Assembly: GCF_013389595.1 (NCBI RefSeq)
Contig: NZ_CP058306.1
Coordinates: 1,550,001 to 1,614,000, forward strand
Origin: Flavobacterium sp. I3-2
Lineage (GTDB): Bacteria > Bacteroidota > Bacteroidia > Flavobacteriales > Flavobacteriaceae
Reading direction: 5' to 3'
DNA: 64,000 nucleotides
Shown: in pieces, positions 18,242-26,680 of the stretch
Numbering within the stretch: position 1 is the first letter of the stretch
Layout: every line of letters starts with the position of its first letter
Position numbers and translations under genes: made by a program
The notes under the pieces: generated by a model
What the model was told of the DNA's origin: nothing
The model's input: only the letters and a program-made list of their open reading frames with translations
Database searches by the model: none

Positions 18242-18976
18242 TTATTTGATAACTAATTTTCTAGAAGCGTTTTTACCATCTTGAGAAATTTTCATGATGT
18301 AAACTCCAGAAGTTAAAGTTGAAACATTTACAGTTTCTTCTGTAGAAGTTTCTAAAACTTTTTTACCTAACATATCATAGATAGCAACATTTTTAGTTCC
18401 GATTTCATTAGAAGTAATGTATACTAATTCAGAAGCTGGATTAGGATAAACTTTTAAACCTTCTATGTTATTGTCTTTGATTGAAGCTGTTTCTTCTGTA
18501 TAAGTAATTGTAATTCCAGCAATTCTTATTTGATTTCCAGAAGTTGCATTAATAGTGTTTTGAAATGTAAATGATTCAGTTGCGGCAATTCCTGAAATGG
18601 TGTATGTGTTTCCAACGGCAGTTATTGATGTTGGAGTTGTGCTGCCGCTTAAGAAATAACCTGCGTCTGGTGTGTAATTTGCATTTCCTGTAATAATAAT
18701 TTCAGAAACAATTATTCCTTCACTAAAATAAAATTCAATTGAATTACCATCTGATTCTCCTGGGTAAAGTCTAATGCTGTTACCATTGGTAAAGTATTTT
18801 GCTGGTAAAGACGCGGCATTTTGTAATGTAACAAAATTAATGTTTTCATCGATGTCTCCACTAAGATCATCTTCTTCATTTGCAAAGCCAAATTCATTGA
18901 ATTGTTTTGTAACTGTTGTTTGCGCAAAACTTACTGAAGTTATTGCAACAAAAAATAAGGTGTAAATTTTTTTCAT
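18242..18976 (-). CDS. Secreted T9SS type A sorting-domain protein
   Basis: A 244-residue secreted protein with signal peptide MKKIYTLFFVAITSVSFAQ. Residues 20-165 form a beta-rich domain of no recognised family. The last 75 residues are a type A T9SS sorting domain: GLKVYPNPASE, IYDMLGKKV, SGVYIMKIS and terminal RKLVIK. The T9SS moves such proteins over the outer membrane and usually removes the domain. The sorting domain is nearly identical in protein and DNA to that of the next gene (19164-20021), while the cargo parts differ, which indicates duplication or gene conversion. Its own terminator and a 180-bp upstream gap suggest separate transcription. Confidence 0.88.
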   Translation of the reverse strand: MKKIYTLFFVAITSVSFAQTTVTKQFNEFGFANEEDDLSGDIDENINFVTLQNAASLPAKYFTNGNSIRLYPGESDGNSIEFYFSEGIIVSEIIITGNANYTPDAGYFLSGSTTPTSITAVGNTYTISGIAATESFTFQNTINATSGNQIRIAGITITYTEETASIKDNNIEGLKVYPNPASELVYITSNEIGTKNVAIYDMLGKKVLETSTEETVNVSTLTSGVYIMKISQDGKNASRKLVIK

Positions 18977-19105
18977 ATTTTTTCTTAAATTTTAATTAAA
19001 AATATGAAATTGTTTTTTAAATAGCAAATTTTGTAAATTTAATTTTGTTTTATAGTTAAAGATGTAGTAAGTTTTTATTATAGAAAAAAACTATAAAAAC
19101 AAAAA

Positions 19106-19143
19106 AAAATAGGAAAATTCATTAATTGAATTTTCCTATTTAT
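19106..19143 (-). terminator. Terminator of the second T9SS cargo gene
   Basis: Long inverted repeat: AATAGGAAAATTCA pairs with TGAATTTTCCTATT around TTAAT, flanked by A/T runs. It lies 20 bp beyond the stop at 19164. Confidence 0.78.
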
Positions 19144-19163
19144 TAAAAAATTATAGCTAAATA

Positions 19164-20021
19164 TTATTTGATAACTAATTTTCTAGAAGCATTTTTACCA
19201 TCTTGAGAAATTTTCATAATGTAAACTCCAGAAGTTAAAGTTGAAACGTTTACTGTTTCTTCTGTAGAAGTTTCTAAAACTTTTTTACCTAACATATTAT
19301 AAATTGTAACATTTTTAATACCTAACTCATTTGAAGTAATGTTAATTAATTCAGAAGCTGGGTTAGGATACACTTTTAAACCTTCGATGTTGTTATCTAT
19401 TGTTGAAGCAGTGTCAATTTCCTCTCCGCTAATTGTTAAGTTGTCGATTCTCCAAGCTCCACCAGTACCATAATTGGTTCCGACAGGTGCGTATGCTTGT
19501 GTACCAGGTGCGAAAATAGAAACTAATTTAAAAGTTATTGAACCTTGATTATCAGCTGTAGCTGGTAAAGTAACAGAAACTGGATTGTTAAAATCATTAG
19601 CTAATGCTCCGTTGTTGTTTCCTAAAGTTGTCCATGTTGTTCCGTCAGTTGACATTTCATACTGCATCCATTTTGAACCAGTTCCAGATGATCTAGGATC
19701 AAATGAAAGTGTTATGTTTTCATAACCAGTAGTACTTAAAGCGAATTGAAAACCAGCTGTTCCGCTATTTGTTCCTTGTTCTGGAAAAGTTTTAATACTG
19801 TATCCTTTACCACTTGTAGGGTTACCACCTGGCATTGTTCCATCAGTATTTAAATTAAGTTCAACACCTCCGATAATTCCGAAAGTACCTGTTCCTGTTG
19901 AAGGGTTTACTGCTAATGTGTGATCTGCAGCATCAAAATTCCATTGAGTAATGATTTCTGACTGAGCATTTGCAGCAAATGTTGCAGTTAATACAGCAAC
20001 TAAAGTGTAGATTTTTTTCAT
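19164..20021 (-). CDS. Secreted T9SS type A sorting-domain protein
   Basis: A 285-residue secreted protein starting at ATG 20021 (MKKIYTLVAVLTATFAANAQ signal peptide); the TTG two codons upstream is unnecessary. The cargo region, about residues 22-205, has STTGYENITLSFDPRSSGT, WMQYEMSTDGTTW and WRIDNLTISG, which resemble the jelly-roll domains of secreted flavobacterial proteins with carbohydrate- or surface-binding roles. Residues 215-285 are a type A sorting domain (GLKVYPNPASE ... RKLVIK). Substrate unknown; no catalytic motif seen. Confidence 0.88.
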   Translation of the reverse strand: MKKIYTLVAVLTATFAANAQSEIITQWNFDAADHTLAVNPSTGTGTFGIIGGVELNLNTDGTMPGGNPTSGKGYSIKTFPEQGTNSGTAGFQFALSTTGYENITLSFDPRSSGTGSKWMQYEMSTDGTTWTTLGNNNGALANDFNNPVSVTLPATADNQGSITFKLVSIFAPGTQAYAPVGTNYGTGGAWRIDNLTISGEEIDTASTIDNNIEGLKVYPNPASELINITSNELGIKNVTIYNMLGKKVLETSTEETVNVSTLTSGVYIMKISQDGKNASRKLVIK

Positions 20022-20163
20022 ATTCAATTTGATTTAAAAAATTATAGTACAAAATTAATTTATTTTTTCTTTAAAACATAAAGTTAATGTAAAATAATGT
20101 TAAGTAATTGTTATTTGTGAAATCAAATCTGTAAAAAAGGTTTCTAAAGTAAATAATCCTTAA

Positions 20164-20502
20164 TTATTTAATAACTAATTTACGTGTAGCACTAGTGTTG
20201 TTTTCTGTTACTTTAATTAAATAAATGCCAGAATTTAAATTACTTATGTTTATTTCTTTGTTATTTCCATAAAGAATAGTTTCAAAAACTTTTTTTCCTA
20301 GCATGTCATAAATTACGACATCTCTTGAATTTGAGTTTTGATCTGTTGAAATGTATATTCTACCAGTTGTTGCAGGATTTGGAAAAATCTGTAAACCTTC
20401 TATTCCATCAGTTTTTGTAGAATTGTTTTTTTTCTCTTGAGCAAATCCGCTTAAAGTAATAAATAGAAAAAAAAGAATATATAGGATGTATTTTTGTTTC
20501 AT
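20164..20502 (-). CDS. Minimal T9SS protein: signal peptide plus sorting domain
   Basis: Only 112 residues: signal peptide MKQKYILYILFFLFITLSGFAQ, a linker of about 12 residues (KKNNSTKTDG), then a complete type A sorting domain (GLQIFPNPATT, VVIYDMLGKKVFE, SGIYLIKVTE, RKLVIK). There is no cargo domain. The frame is intact and the start is normal, so it does not look like a frameshifted remnant, although it could be a decayed gene that lost its cargo by in-frame deletion. Third member of a tandem of sorting-domain genes. Confidence 0.8.
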   Translation of the reverse strand: MKQKYILYILFFLFITLSGFAQEKKNNSTKTDGIEGLQIFPNPATTGRIYISTDQNSNSRDVVIYDMLGKKVFETILYGNNKEINISNLNSGIYLIKVTENNTSATRKLVIK

Positions 20503-20553
20503 AGTATAAATTTTCGATATAAATATAATATATTTTTTTCAAAAAACATACCA

Positions 20554-20584
20554 AAAAAATAACTCGCTAAAAAAATAGCGAGTT
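20554..20584 (-). terminator. Terminator of the beta-helix lipoprotein gene
   Basis: AACTCGCTA pairs with TAGCGAGTT around an A-rich loop, followed by a T run on the minus strand, 24 bp after the stop at 20608. Confidence 0.8.
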
Positions 20585-20607
20585 AATTGAAAAATAAATA
20601 TAATTAG

Positions 20608-21780
20608 TTATAAACCTATTGTCCAACCTTGAGCCCAAGTTGGCAATGAAGATCCGTTTCCAGCTCCTGTTGCTGCATTGTTTTCTGTATAAATTGCAGA
20701 AACATCAACAGTTGCACCAGCGGTAGTTTTTCCTTTTGATTTTGTTGTTACATTCTCAAATTTAACATTTGTTACTTTTAAAGTTCCGTTTGTAACACCT
20801 GCAATTGATTCGTCATGTTCAACGTTAAATCCAACTGGGAAATTTTTGATTACAACATTGTTGATTGTTGCTAAAGTTCCAACTCTTAATTTAAATGCAT
20901 CTGGCTCACTTCCGTCACCTCTACCAATTAAAGTTACGTTAGAAATAGTAGGATTTGAAATTGGAGTTGCTAAGTGATTACTTGAATTGTTATCTGCTTC
21001 TACACCACGATTTCCAATATCTGCTCTTTGTTCTCCAAACCAATATTCATTTGTTCCGTTCCAACCTTCTGTCCAGTCAAAAGAATCGTCTTCACTTCCG
21101 GTAGAAACGATGTATTTTGTATCAACAGTTCCTCCAAAAAACTCAATTCCATCATCTGAACCTTTGTAAATTTGAACGTATTCTATTTTTGTTCCTTTAC
21201 CAACTCCGAATAGAGAAAGTCCATTAAATTCTTTTTCAGTACTAAAGTTCGCTCCAGAATATTCTATTCTTAAATATTTGATAGAACCTGAATTGTCGTT
21301 TGCGTCAGTTCCACCGTAAGCTAAACCTGTAACTTCTGCTTGAGATGGAATAGCTTTGTTGATTGGTGCTTTTCCGCAAATTACTAAACCTCCCCAACTT
21401 CCTGGAGTTTGATTTGTACTTGTCATTACAACTGGGTTTGTAGCTGTACCGTTAACTTCGATTTTTCCACCTTGAGCTACTGCAATGTAAGATGAAGTTC
21501 CACCAGAACCTATAATTTTAGTTCCTGCGGGAATAATTAAAGTTGCACTATTTTCTACTATAATTGCTCCAGTTAATTTATATGTTTTTGTTGCATCTAA
21601 AGTTACTGTTCCAGATTTGATATTACCTCTGAAATCTTCTGGATTAGCTTTGAAGTCTGAATTGTTAATTGGTTGTTCTTGATTATTATCTGACGAATTG
21701 TCATCGCTACTACAGCTTACAAAAGTTACAGCCGACATTAATAATAAAATTCCAAATGCGTTTCTGATTGATTTTTTCAT
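20608..21780 (-). CDS. Surface lipoprotein with right-handed beta-helix fold
   Basis: A 390-residue lipoprotein. The signal peptide ends FVSC (Cys23) followed by SSDDNSSDNN, consistent with surface export. The body has regular short repeats such as GAIIVENSATLIIPAGTKI, GGKIEVNGTATNPVVMTS and IKYLRIEYSGANFSTE typical of a right-handed parallel beta-helix. Proteins of this kind sit beside SusC-like receptors in Flavobacteria and are often misannotated as multidrug transporters. Downstream of the receptor gene but behind its own terminator and promoter, it is probably its surface partner. Ligand unknown; the adjacent PhoBR-like system makes phosphate or phospho-compounds plausible. Confidence 0.8.
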   Translation of the reverse strand: MKKSIRNAFGILLLMSAVTFVSCSSDDNSSDNNQEQPINNSDFKANPEDFRGNIKSGTVTLDATKTYKLTGAIIVENSATLIIPAGTKIIGSGGTSSYIAVAQGGKIEVNGTATNPVVMTSTNQTPGSWGGLVICGKAPINKAIPSQAEVTGLAYGGTDANDNSGSIKYLRIEYSGANFSTEKEFNGLSLFGVGKGTKIEYVQIYKGSDDGIEFFGGTVDTKYIVSTGSEDDSFDWTEGWNGTNEYWFGEQRADIGNRGVEADNNSSNHLATPISNPTISNVTLIGRGDGSEPDAFKLRVGTLATINNVVIKNFPVGFNVEHDESIAGVTNGTLKVTNVKFENVTTKSKGKTTAGATVDVSAIYTENNAATGAGNGSSLPTWAQGWTIGL

Positions 21781-21914
21781 TTTTTTTGTTTTTAATTTTT
21801 TATTGTGTTGTGTGATACAAAGATGTATAAGTTTGTTTTTAATTGAGTTATCTAAACTTTATTGAATATTTAAGGAAATGCTTTTTTTATGTAAATAAAT
21901 TGTTAGCTGTGTAA

Positions 21915-21949
21915 ATAAAAAAAGCAACTCCTTTGAAAGAGTTGCTTTG
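21915..21949 (-). terminator. Terminator of the TonB-dependent receptor gene
   Basis: AAAGCAACTC pairs with GAGTTGCTTT; on the minus strand a T run follows. It separates the receptor from the lipoprotein, so each has its own transcript or readthrough is partial. Confidence 0.82.
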
Positions 21950-21952
21950 AGA

Positions 21953-24700
21953 TTAAAAAGAATATTTTACTGAAGCACTTATAAAACGACCTAACTTGTA
22001 TGATCTAACTAAGATATCTTCGTTTGTGTTTTCTTGTACACGTTTGATTGCTGGGTTGGTTAAGTTTTTTGCATTTAATCCAACAGAGAAATTTTTGTTT
22101 AATTTCGTTTTTAAAATTAAGTCTAAACTTCCAAAACCTTTGTCAACTAAATTACCTTTTTGTTCTGTACCAATACTATATAAACGGTCCGAATTATAAT
22201 TGTAAGCTAAAGTTGCTATTAAATTTCTTTGATTCCATTCTTTAAAATAAGTAACATCAGCGTTTAGTAATAAATTAGATGCTCCTGTGAAACCACTTGT
22301 TGAATTGGTAAATTGAGCCGAATAATTTGTTTCTGATTTGATTTTTTCATTATCCAATTCTTGATGCGTTTTCATGATGGCTAAATTAACTCCAGCAGAT
22401 AATTTATTGTTATCATCGTCATTAAAGTAGAATAAGTTTTTACGAGCTTCAATTTCAATACCATAAACATATCCGTAATTTCCTGAGTTAACAAATGTTA
22501 AGTCGTTCGCAGATGATGAAATCGTAATCTTATTGATTGGATTTTGAATGTATTTACCAAAAGCTGTTGCAGATAAAACTTCGTCGTTTTGTGGAAACAT
22601 TTCCCATTTTAAATCAAAATTATAATCGTCTGATGCATATAAATTTGGGTTTCCACTTTCTACTTCATCAACTTCTTCATAAATAAAAGGAGCTCTTTCT
22701 TTAAACTGTGGTAACGTATATGTTTTAGAGAATGCAAAACGTAAATTCTGAGTTCCGTTTAATTCATACTTTAAATTTAAACTAGGTAAGAAAGCATTTT
22801 TCTTAAGTGTGTTTTCACCACCTGTAAAATCTAGTTGCGTTTTCCAATCAATTTTTTGATTGATGTTTTCGTAACGAACGCCAACTACAGCAAATAATCT
22901 TGGATTTAATTGGTATTCTAAATTCACAAATCCAGCATTGATACTTTGTTTACCATTATAATATTGAGGCTCTAAAGCATTCGGATTGTTTTTGTTTCCA
23001 CGGAACGTTTCAATGTCAAAATATCCAGCTTCGTAATTTTGTTGGTTAAAGAAACCGTCTAAATTGTTTTCGTCAACTAAATAGTTTTCTTTATATTGAT
23101 TTGCTAATCTTAAAATAAACTGAGTTGCTTCAAAATTACGTTCTTTAAAACGTCCGTTGTAACCAACAATTAATTTTCCTTTGTAAGAATCGTCTTCGTT
23201 TTTATTGAAATTATAATCAACAGAAGCGTTAAAAGCAAATTCTTTTTCTGTTAAACTCTGAAAATATCTATGATTGTCAGATGCTGTTTTTCCAACCAAT
23301 CCATAACCATTAATATTTTCGTTGTACATTAATTTGTTTTGAGTTCTGTCTGGCATTTCATTTTTAATGTGATTGTAAGCAGCTCCCCAATTGAATGTTG
23401 TTTTGTCTGATAAAATGTGTTTACCTAATAATTGATTAACCATCAATTGATTTTGTTCGTAAGTATTTCTATTCAAAATTCCACCTTGTTCCGTTTCTGC
23501 AATGTCACGCATATAACCTCTTAAGTTGTCATTTTTTAAAGAAGAAGTGTTTACCAACAAAAAGTTGTAAGAAATGTTGTTGTTTGCATTGATGTCGTAA
23601 TTTGCATTTAACATTCCAGTTGTGTTGGTGTTGTAACTTGTTGTTTTTTGATATAAATCGTTAGTTGCAATTCCTTGTGCGTTTACCGATTTGTTGATTC
23701 CTTCTTTGAATCCGTAATCGTTAGAAAAGGATAGAGTGGCAAATAAATTTAAAATTCCTTCTGTTCCAACTAAGAATTTTTTACCTCCGCTTAAACCTAA
23801 ATTACCAGCAACTGGAGTTACAGATTTTAATTTGTAAGCATGATTAAAGTTAAATCCATCTAACGAATTATTTGGTTGCTTGTTGTTAGAAAAACCAAAA
23901 TAACTTCTTCCGTCTTGTAACTGAAAATCTTTATGACCAACTGCGTTTGTGTTGATGTTTGCTCCTAAATCGATATTAAAAAATCCGTTCGAATTATTTT
24001 TCTTTGAAATGATATCTACATTTCCTCCAGCAAAATCTCCGTAATTACGTGCTAAATACGTTTTGTCAATTGAGATGTATTCAACAATATCCGTCGGAAA
24101 AATATTTAAATTAATATTTTTTGTATCAGGTTTGTTTGACGGAATAGGCAATCCGTTCATGGTTGTGCTGTTGTAGCGGTCACCTAATCCACGGACAAAA
24201 ATGCCACCTGAACTTTCTTGTTTACTAATTCCAGATGTTTTGGTAACTGCTGTTGCAACATCTCCAACACCTTTTCTAGATAATTCTTGTGAACCAATGT
24301 TTTGTTTAATCTCTAAAGATTTGCGTTGCTCATTAAGTAAAGCAGATTCACTTCCTTTATTTGTTTTGACAGTAATAATAATGTCTTCAAGACTGTTGTC
24401 TTCGGCTTCTAATGAAACTGTAATAATTTGGTCTTTTGCAGTATTAATTAATACTTCTTTCGTTTTGTATCCAACATAAGATATTTCTAATGTATGAATT
24501 CCTTCTGGGGCATCTAAAATAAATTTTCCATTTTCGTCAGAGCTTGCGCCAATTTCCGTACCTTTAATAACAATTGTTGCGTAAGCTAATGGTTCGTTGT
24601 TTGAACCTTGGTCTGTAATTGAACCTTTTATTGTTTTGATGTTTTGTGCATAAGTTACAAAACATAATAAAAGAGTTAATAATAAAAATCTGAATTTCAT
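21953..24700 (-). CDS. TonB-dependent outer-membrane receptor (SusC-like)
   Basis: A 915-residue outer-membrane receptor. After the signal peptide (to about residue 19) comes a carboxypeptidase-regulatory-like domain (IKGSITDQGSNNEPLAYATI ... ISYVGYKTKEV, about 23-95). The plug follows (GVGDVATAVTKTSGISKQES, FVRGLGDRYNSTTMNGLPIP, DFAGGNVDIISKK), then a 22-strand-type barrel ending in the C-terminal Phe of ASVKYSF. It imports a ligand with energy from TonB-ExbBD. The divergent two-component system and phased 11-bp repeats in the shared promoter region suggest PhoB-type control and hence a phosphate-related ligand; that is inference. Confidence 0.92.
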   Translation of the reverse strand: MKFRFLLLTLLLCFVTYAQNIKTIKGSITDQGSNNEPLAYATIVIKGTEIGASSDENGKFILDAPEGIHTLEISYVGYKTKEVLINTAKDQIITVSLEAEDNSLEDIIITVKTNKGSESALLNEQRKSLEIKQNIGSQELSRKGVGDVATAVTKTSGISKQESSGGIFVRGLGDRYNSTTMNGLPIPSNKPDTKNINLNIFPTDIVEYISIDKTYLARNYGDFAGGNVDIISKKNNSNGFFNIDLGANINTNAVGHKDFQLQDGRSYFGFSNNKQPNNSLDGFNFNHAYKLKSVTPVAGNLGLSGGKKFLVGTEGILNLFATLSFSNDYGFKEGINKSVNAQGIATNDLYQKTTSYNTNTTGMLNANYDINANNNISYNFLLVNTSSLKNDNLRGYMRDIAETEQGGILNRNTYEQNQLMVNQLLGKHILSDKTTFNWGAAYNHIKNEMPDRTQNKLMYNENINGYGLVGKTASDNHRYFQSLTEKEFAFNASVDYNFNKNEDDSYKGKLIVGYNGRFKERNFEATQFILRLANQYKENYLVDENNLDGFFNQQNYEAGYFDIETFRGNKNNPNALEPQYYNGKQSINAGFVNLEYQLNPRLFAVVGVRYENINQKIDWKTQLDFTGGENTLKKNAFLPSLNLKYELNGTQNLRFAFSKTYTLPQFKERAPFIYEEVDEVESGNPNLYASDDYNFDLKWEMFPQNDEVLSATAFGKYIQNPINKITISSSANDLTFVNSGNYGYVYGIEIEARKNLFYFNDDDNNKLSAGVNLAIMKTHQELDNEKIKSETNYSAQFTNSTSGFTGASNLLLNADVTYFKEWNQRNLIATLAYNYNSDRLYSIGTEQKGNLVDKGFGSLDLILKTKLNKNFSVGLNAKNLTNPAIKRVQENTNEDILVRSYKLGRFISASVKYSF

Positions 24701-24724
24701 GTGTGTGTGTTGTTAATTTTGAGG

Positions 24725-24752
24725 CAAAGAAATTGCATATTTATTATTACAA
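24725..24752 (-). promoter_or_regulatory. Promoter of the TonB-dependent receptor
   Basis: On the minus strand TTG (24750-24752) and TTTCTTTG (24725-24732, one mismatch to TAnnTTTG) are separated by 17 bp. The -33 element abuts the first of the repeats described at 24751-24805. Confidence 0.45.
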
Positions 24753-24805
24753 TGTTACATGCGAATTAAGAGTTTGTTCCTTTAATGTAATATTAATGTT
24801 ACTAT
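24751..24805. promoter_or_regulatory. Phased 11-bp direct repeats, PhoB/OmpR-type operator candidate
   Basis: AATGTTACATG (24751-24761), AATGTAATATT (24784-24794) and AATGTTACTAT (24795-24805) share AATGTnA. The last two are exactly 11 bp apart and the first is 33 bp upstream, so all three are in helical phase. OmpR/PhoB-family regulators bind such 11-bp direct repeats, and a gene of that family starts 75 bp away. Confidence 0.55.
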
Positions 24806-24879
24806 ATTAAATAATTGTAAACTCGAATTTTGAAACAATTTTATATCTAACTTTACAATCAAATAACAACACGAAACAA

Positions 24880-25563
24880 ATGAAAAATAAAGATATTAAG
24901 ATATTATTAGTCGATGATGATATCGATATTTTAGAAATTGTAGGATTTAATTTAGAAGCTGAAGGTTATGAAATTGTAAAAGCTCATAACGGTAAAGAAG
25001 CGGTACAAGTTGCCAAAAAAGAAATACCTAACTTGATTATTTTAGATGTAATGATGCCAGAAATGGATGGTATTGAAGCATGTGAACAATTAAGAAAGAT
25101 ACCAGAATTAAAGAGTACAATTATTACTTTTCTTACGGCTCGTGGCGAAGATTATTCGCAAGTTGCAGGATTTGATTCGGGAGCTGATGATTATATTACT
25201 AAACCAATTAAACCAAAATTATTGGTTAGTAAAGTTAAGGCACTTTTAAGAAGAGTTAAAGAAGAGCAACCTTTAAATGATGTCTTAAAAGTTGGTGATA
25301 TAGAAATTAATCGTGAAGAATATAAAATAGTTAATAACGGAACTGAAATTATTTTACCACGTAAGGAGTTTGAATTGTTTTATTTATTAGCTTCAAAACC
25401 AGGAAAAGTTTTTAAACGAGAAGAGATTTTAGATAAAGTTTGGGGTAACGAAGTTATTGTTGGAGGAAGAACAATTGATGTTCATATTCGTAAATTAAGA
25501 GAAAAAATCGGAGACGATTTATTTAAAACCATCAAAGGAGTAGGTTATAAATTAGAAATTTAA
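24880..25563 (+). CDS. PhoB/OmpR-family response regulator
   Basis: A 227-residue cytoplasmic regulator. The receiver domain (about 1-120) has the acidic pocket DDD at 12-14, phosphoacceptor Asp56 (LIILDVMMPEMDG), the Thr in FLTARG and Lys in YITKPIKP. The C-terminal winged-helix DNA-binding domain (about 130-227) includes LPRKEFELFYLLAS and GGRTIDVHIRKLREKIG, the OmpR-type recognition helix. It overlaps its kinase partner by one base (TAATG). Resembles the PhoP/PhoB-like regulators of Flavobacteria; the phosphate link rests on similarity and context. Confidence 0.92.
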   Translation: MKNKDIKILLVDDDIDILEIVGFNLEAEGYEIVKAHNGKEAVQVAKKEIPNLIILDVMMPEMDGIEACEQLRKIPELKSTIITFLTARGEDYSQVAGFDSGADDYITKPIKPKLLVSKVKALLRRVKEEQPLNDVLKVGDIEINREEYKIVNNGTEIILPRKEFELFYLLASKPGKVFKREEILDKVWGNEVIVGGRTIDVHIRKLREKIGDDLFKTIKGVGYKLEI

Positions 25564-26612
25564 TGGCTTTAAAATATAGAAAATCATACAGATTTGCACT
25601 TAAATCAACATCGCTAATCACAATTTTTTCAATTGTGATTTTGTTGTTTTTACAATATGTGTTTTTTGAGATAAACTTCTTTTTTACCTTGGTTTTTGCT
25701 TCACTTTTTTTTGTTTTCTCATTTTTTGTGATTCAATATCGAGTTGAAAAATTCATTTATATTGGTATCGAGAAGATCTTTAAAAAAGTTTCCATTCTTG
25801 ATAAATCGGTTCTGAGAAGTCAACCTATAACAACAGATATGCAAACTTTGATGAATGAAATAAATAAGTTTGCAACCGATAAAAAAATCGAAATCGAATC
25901 TTTAAAAGTACGTGAAGAATATCGTCGAGAATTTATTGGGAATGTTGCGCATGAACTTAAAACGCCTTTGTTCACCGTTCAAGGTTATATTTCGACTTTG
26001 ATTGATGGTGAAATCGAAGACAAAAAAATTGTTGAAAAATATTTGAAGCGTGCTGAAAATGGTGTCGAACGATTAATTGAAATTGTTGATGATTTGGATA
26101 TGATTACCAAATTAGAATCAAACGAATTAAAATTAGATGTTACGCGTTTTGATATCGTCGAAGCGTTCAAAGATGTTTTTGATATGTTTGAATTAAAGGC
26201 CGAGGAAAAAGATATTTCTTTAATGTTTGATAAAGAAAATTATCGTAAAATTTTTGTCAAAGCAGATAAAGAAAAAATAAGTCGCGTTATCATAAACTTA
26301 ATCGAAAACTCCATTAAATACGGCAAGCCAAAAGGAGTTACCGAAGTTAGTTTTGTTAACTTAACTGACAATAAACTGATGGTTCGTGTTACCGATAATG
26401 GTTTGGGAATTGATAGAAAACACATTAATCGTATTTTTGAACGTTTTTATCGAATCGAATCAAGTCGTTCACGCGAAGTTGGAGGTTCAGGACTTGGACT
26501 TTCAATCGTAAAACACATCATCGAAGCGCACGACGAACATATTTATTTAGAAAGTAAAATTGGTAAAGGTTCTGAATTTTCGTTTACCATTCAAAAATCT
26601 GCATTGTCTTAG
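25563..26612 (+). CDS. PhoR-like sensor histidine kinase without periplasmic sensor domain
   Basis: A 349-residue inner-membrane kinase, partner of the preceding regulator. Two transmembrane helices (about 14-33 and 38-58) are separated by only a few residues, so there is essentially no periplasmic domain, as in PhoR proteins that take their signal from a transporter or membrane partner. The H-box is GNVAHELKTPL with phospho-acceptor His130. N-box VINLIENSIKYG, G1 VTDNGLGID, F-box RIFERFYRIE and G2 GGSGLGLSIVKHI complete the HATPase domain. All catalytic motifs are intact. Confidence 0.92.
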   Translation: MALKYRKSYRFALKSTSLITIFSIVILLFLQYVFFEINFFFTLVFASLFFVFSFFVIQYRVEKFIYIGIEKIFKKVSILDKSVLRSQPITTDMQTLMNEINKFATDKKIEIESLKVREEYRREFIGNVAHELKTPLFTVQGYISTLIDGEIEDKKIVEKYLKRAENGVERLIEIVDDLDMITKLESNELKLDVTRFDIVEAFKDVFDMFELKAEEKDISLMFDKENYRKIFVKADKEKISRVIINLIENSIKYGKPKGVTEVSFVNLTDNKLMVRVTDNGLGIDRKHINRIFERFYRIESSRSREVGGSGLGLSIVKHIIEAHDEHIYLESKIGKGSEFSFTIQKSALS

Positions 26613-26680
26613 TTTACAGTTTTTGATAACTTCAATTAAATGCGAAATTTATTTTATATTTTTGCATAAAATTAAAAAAA

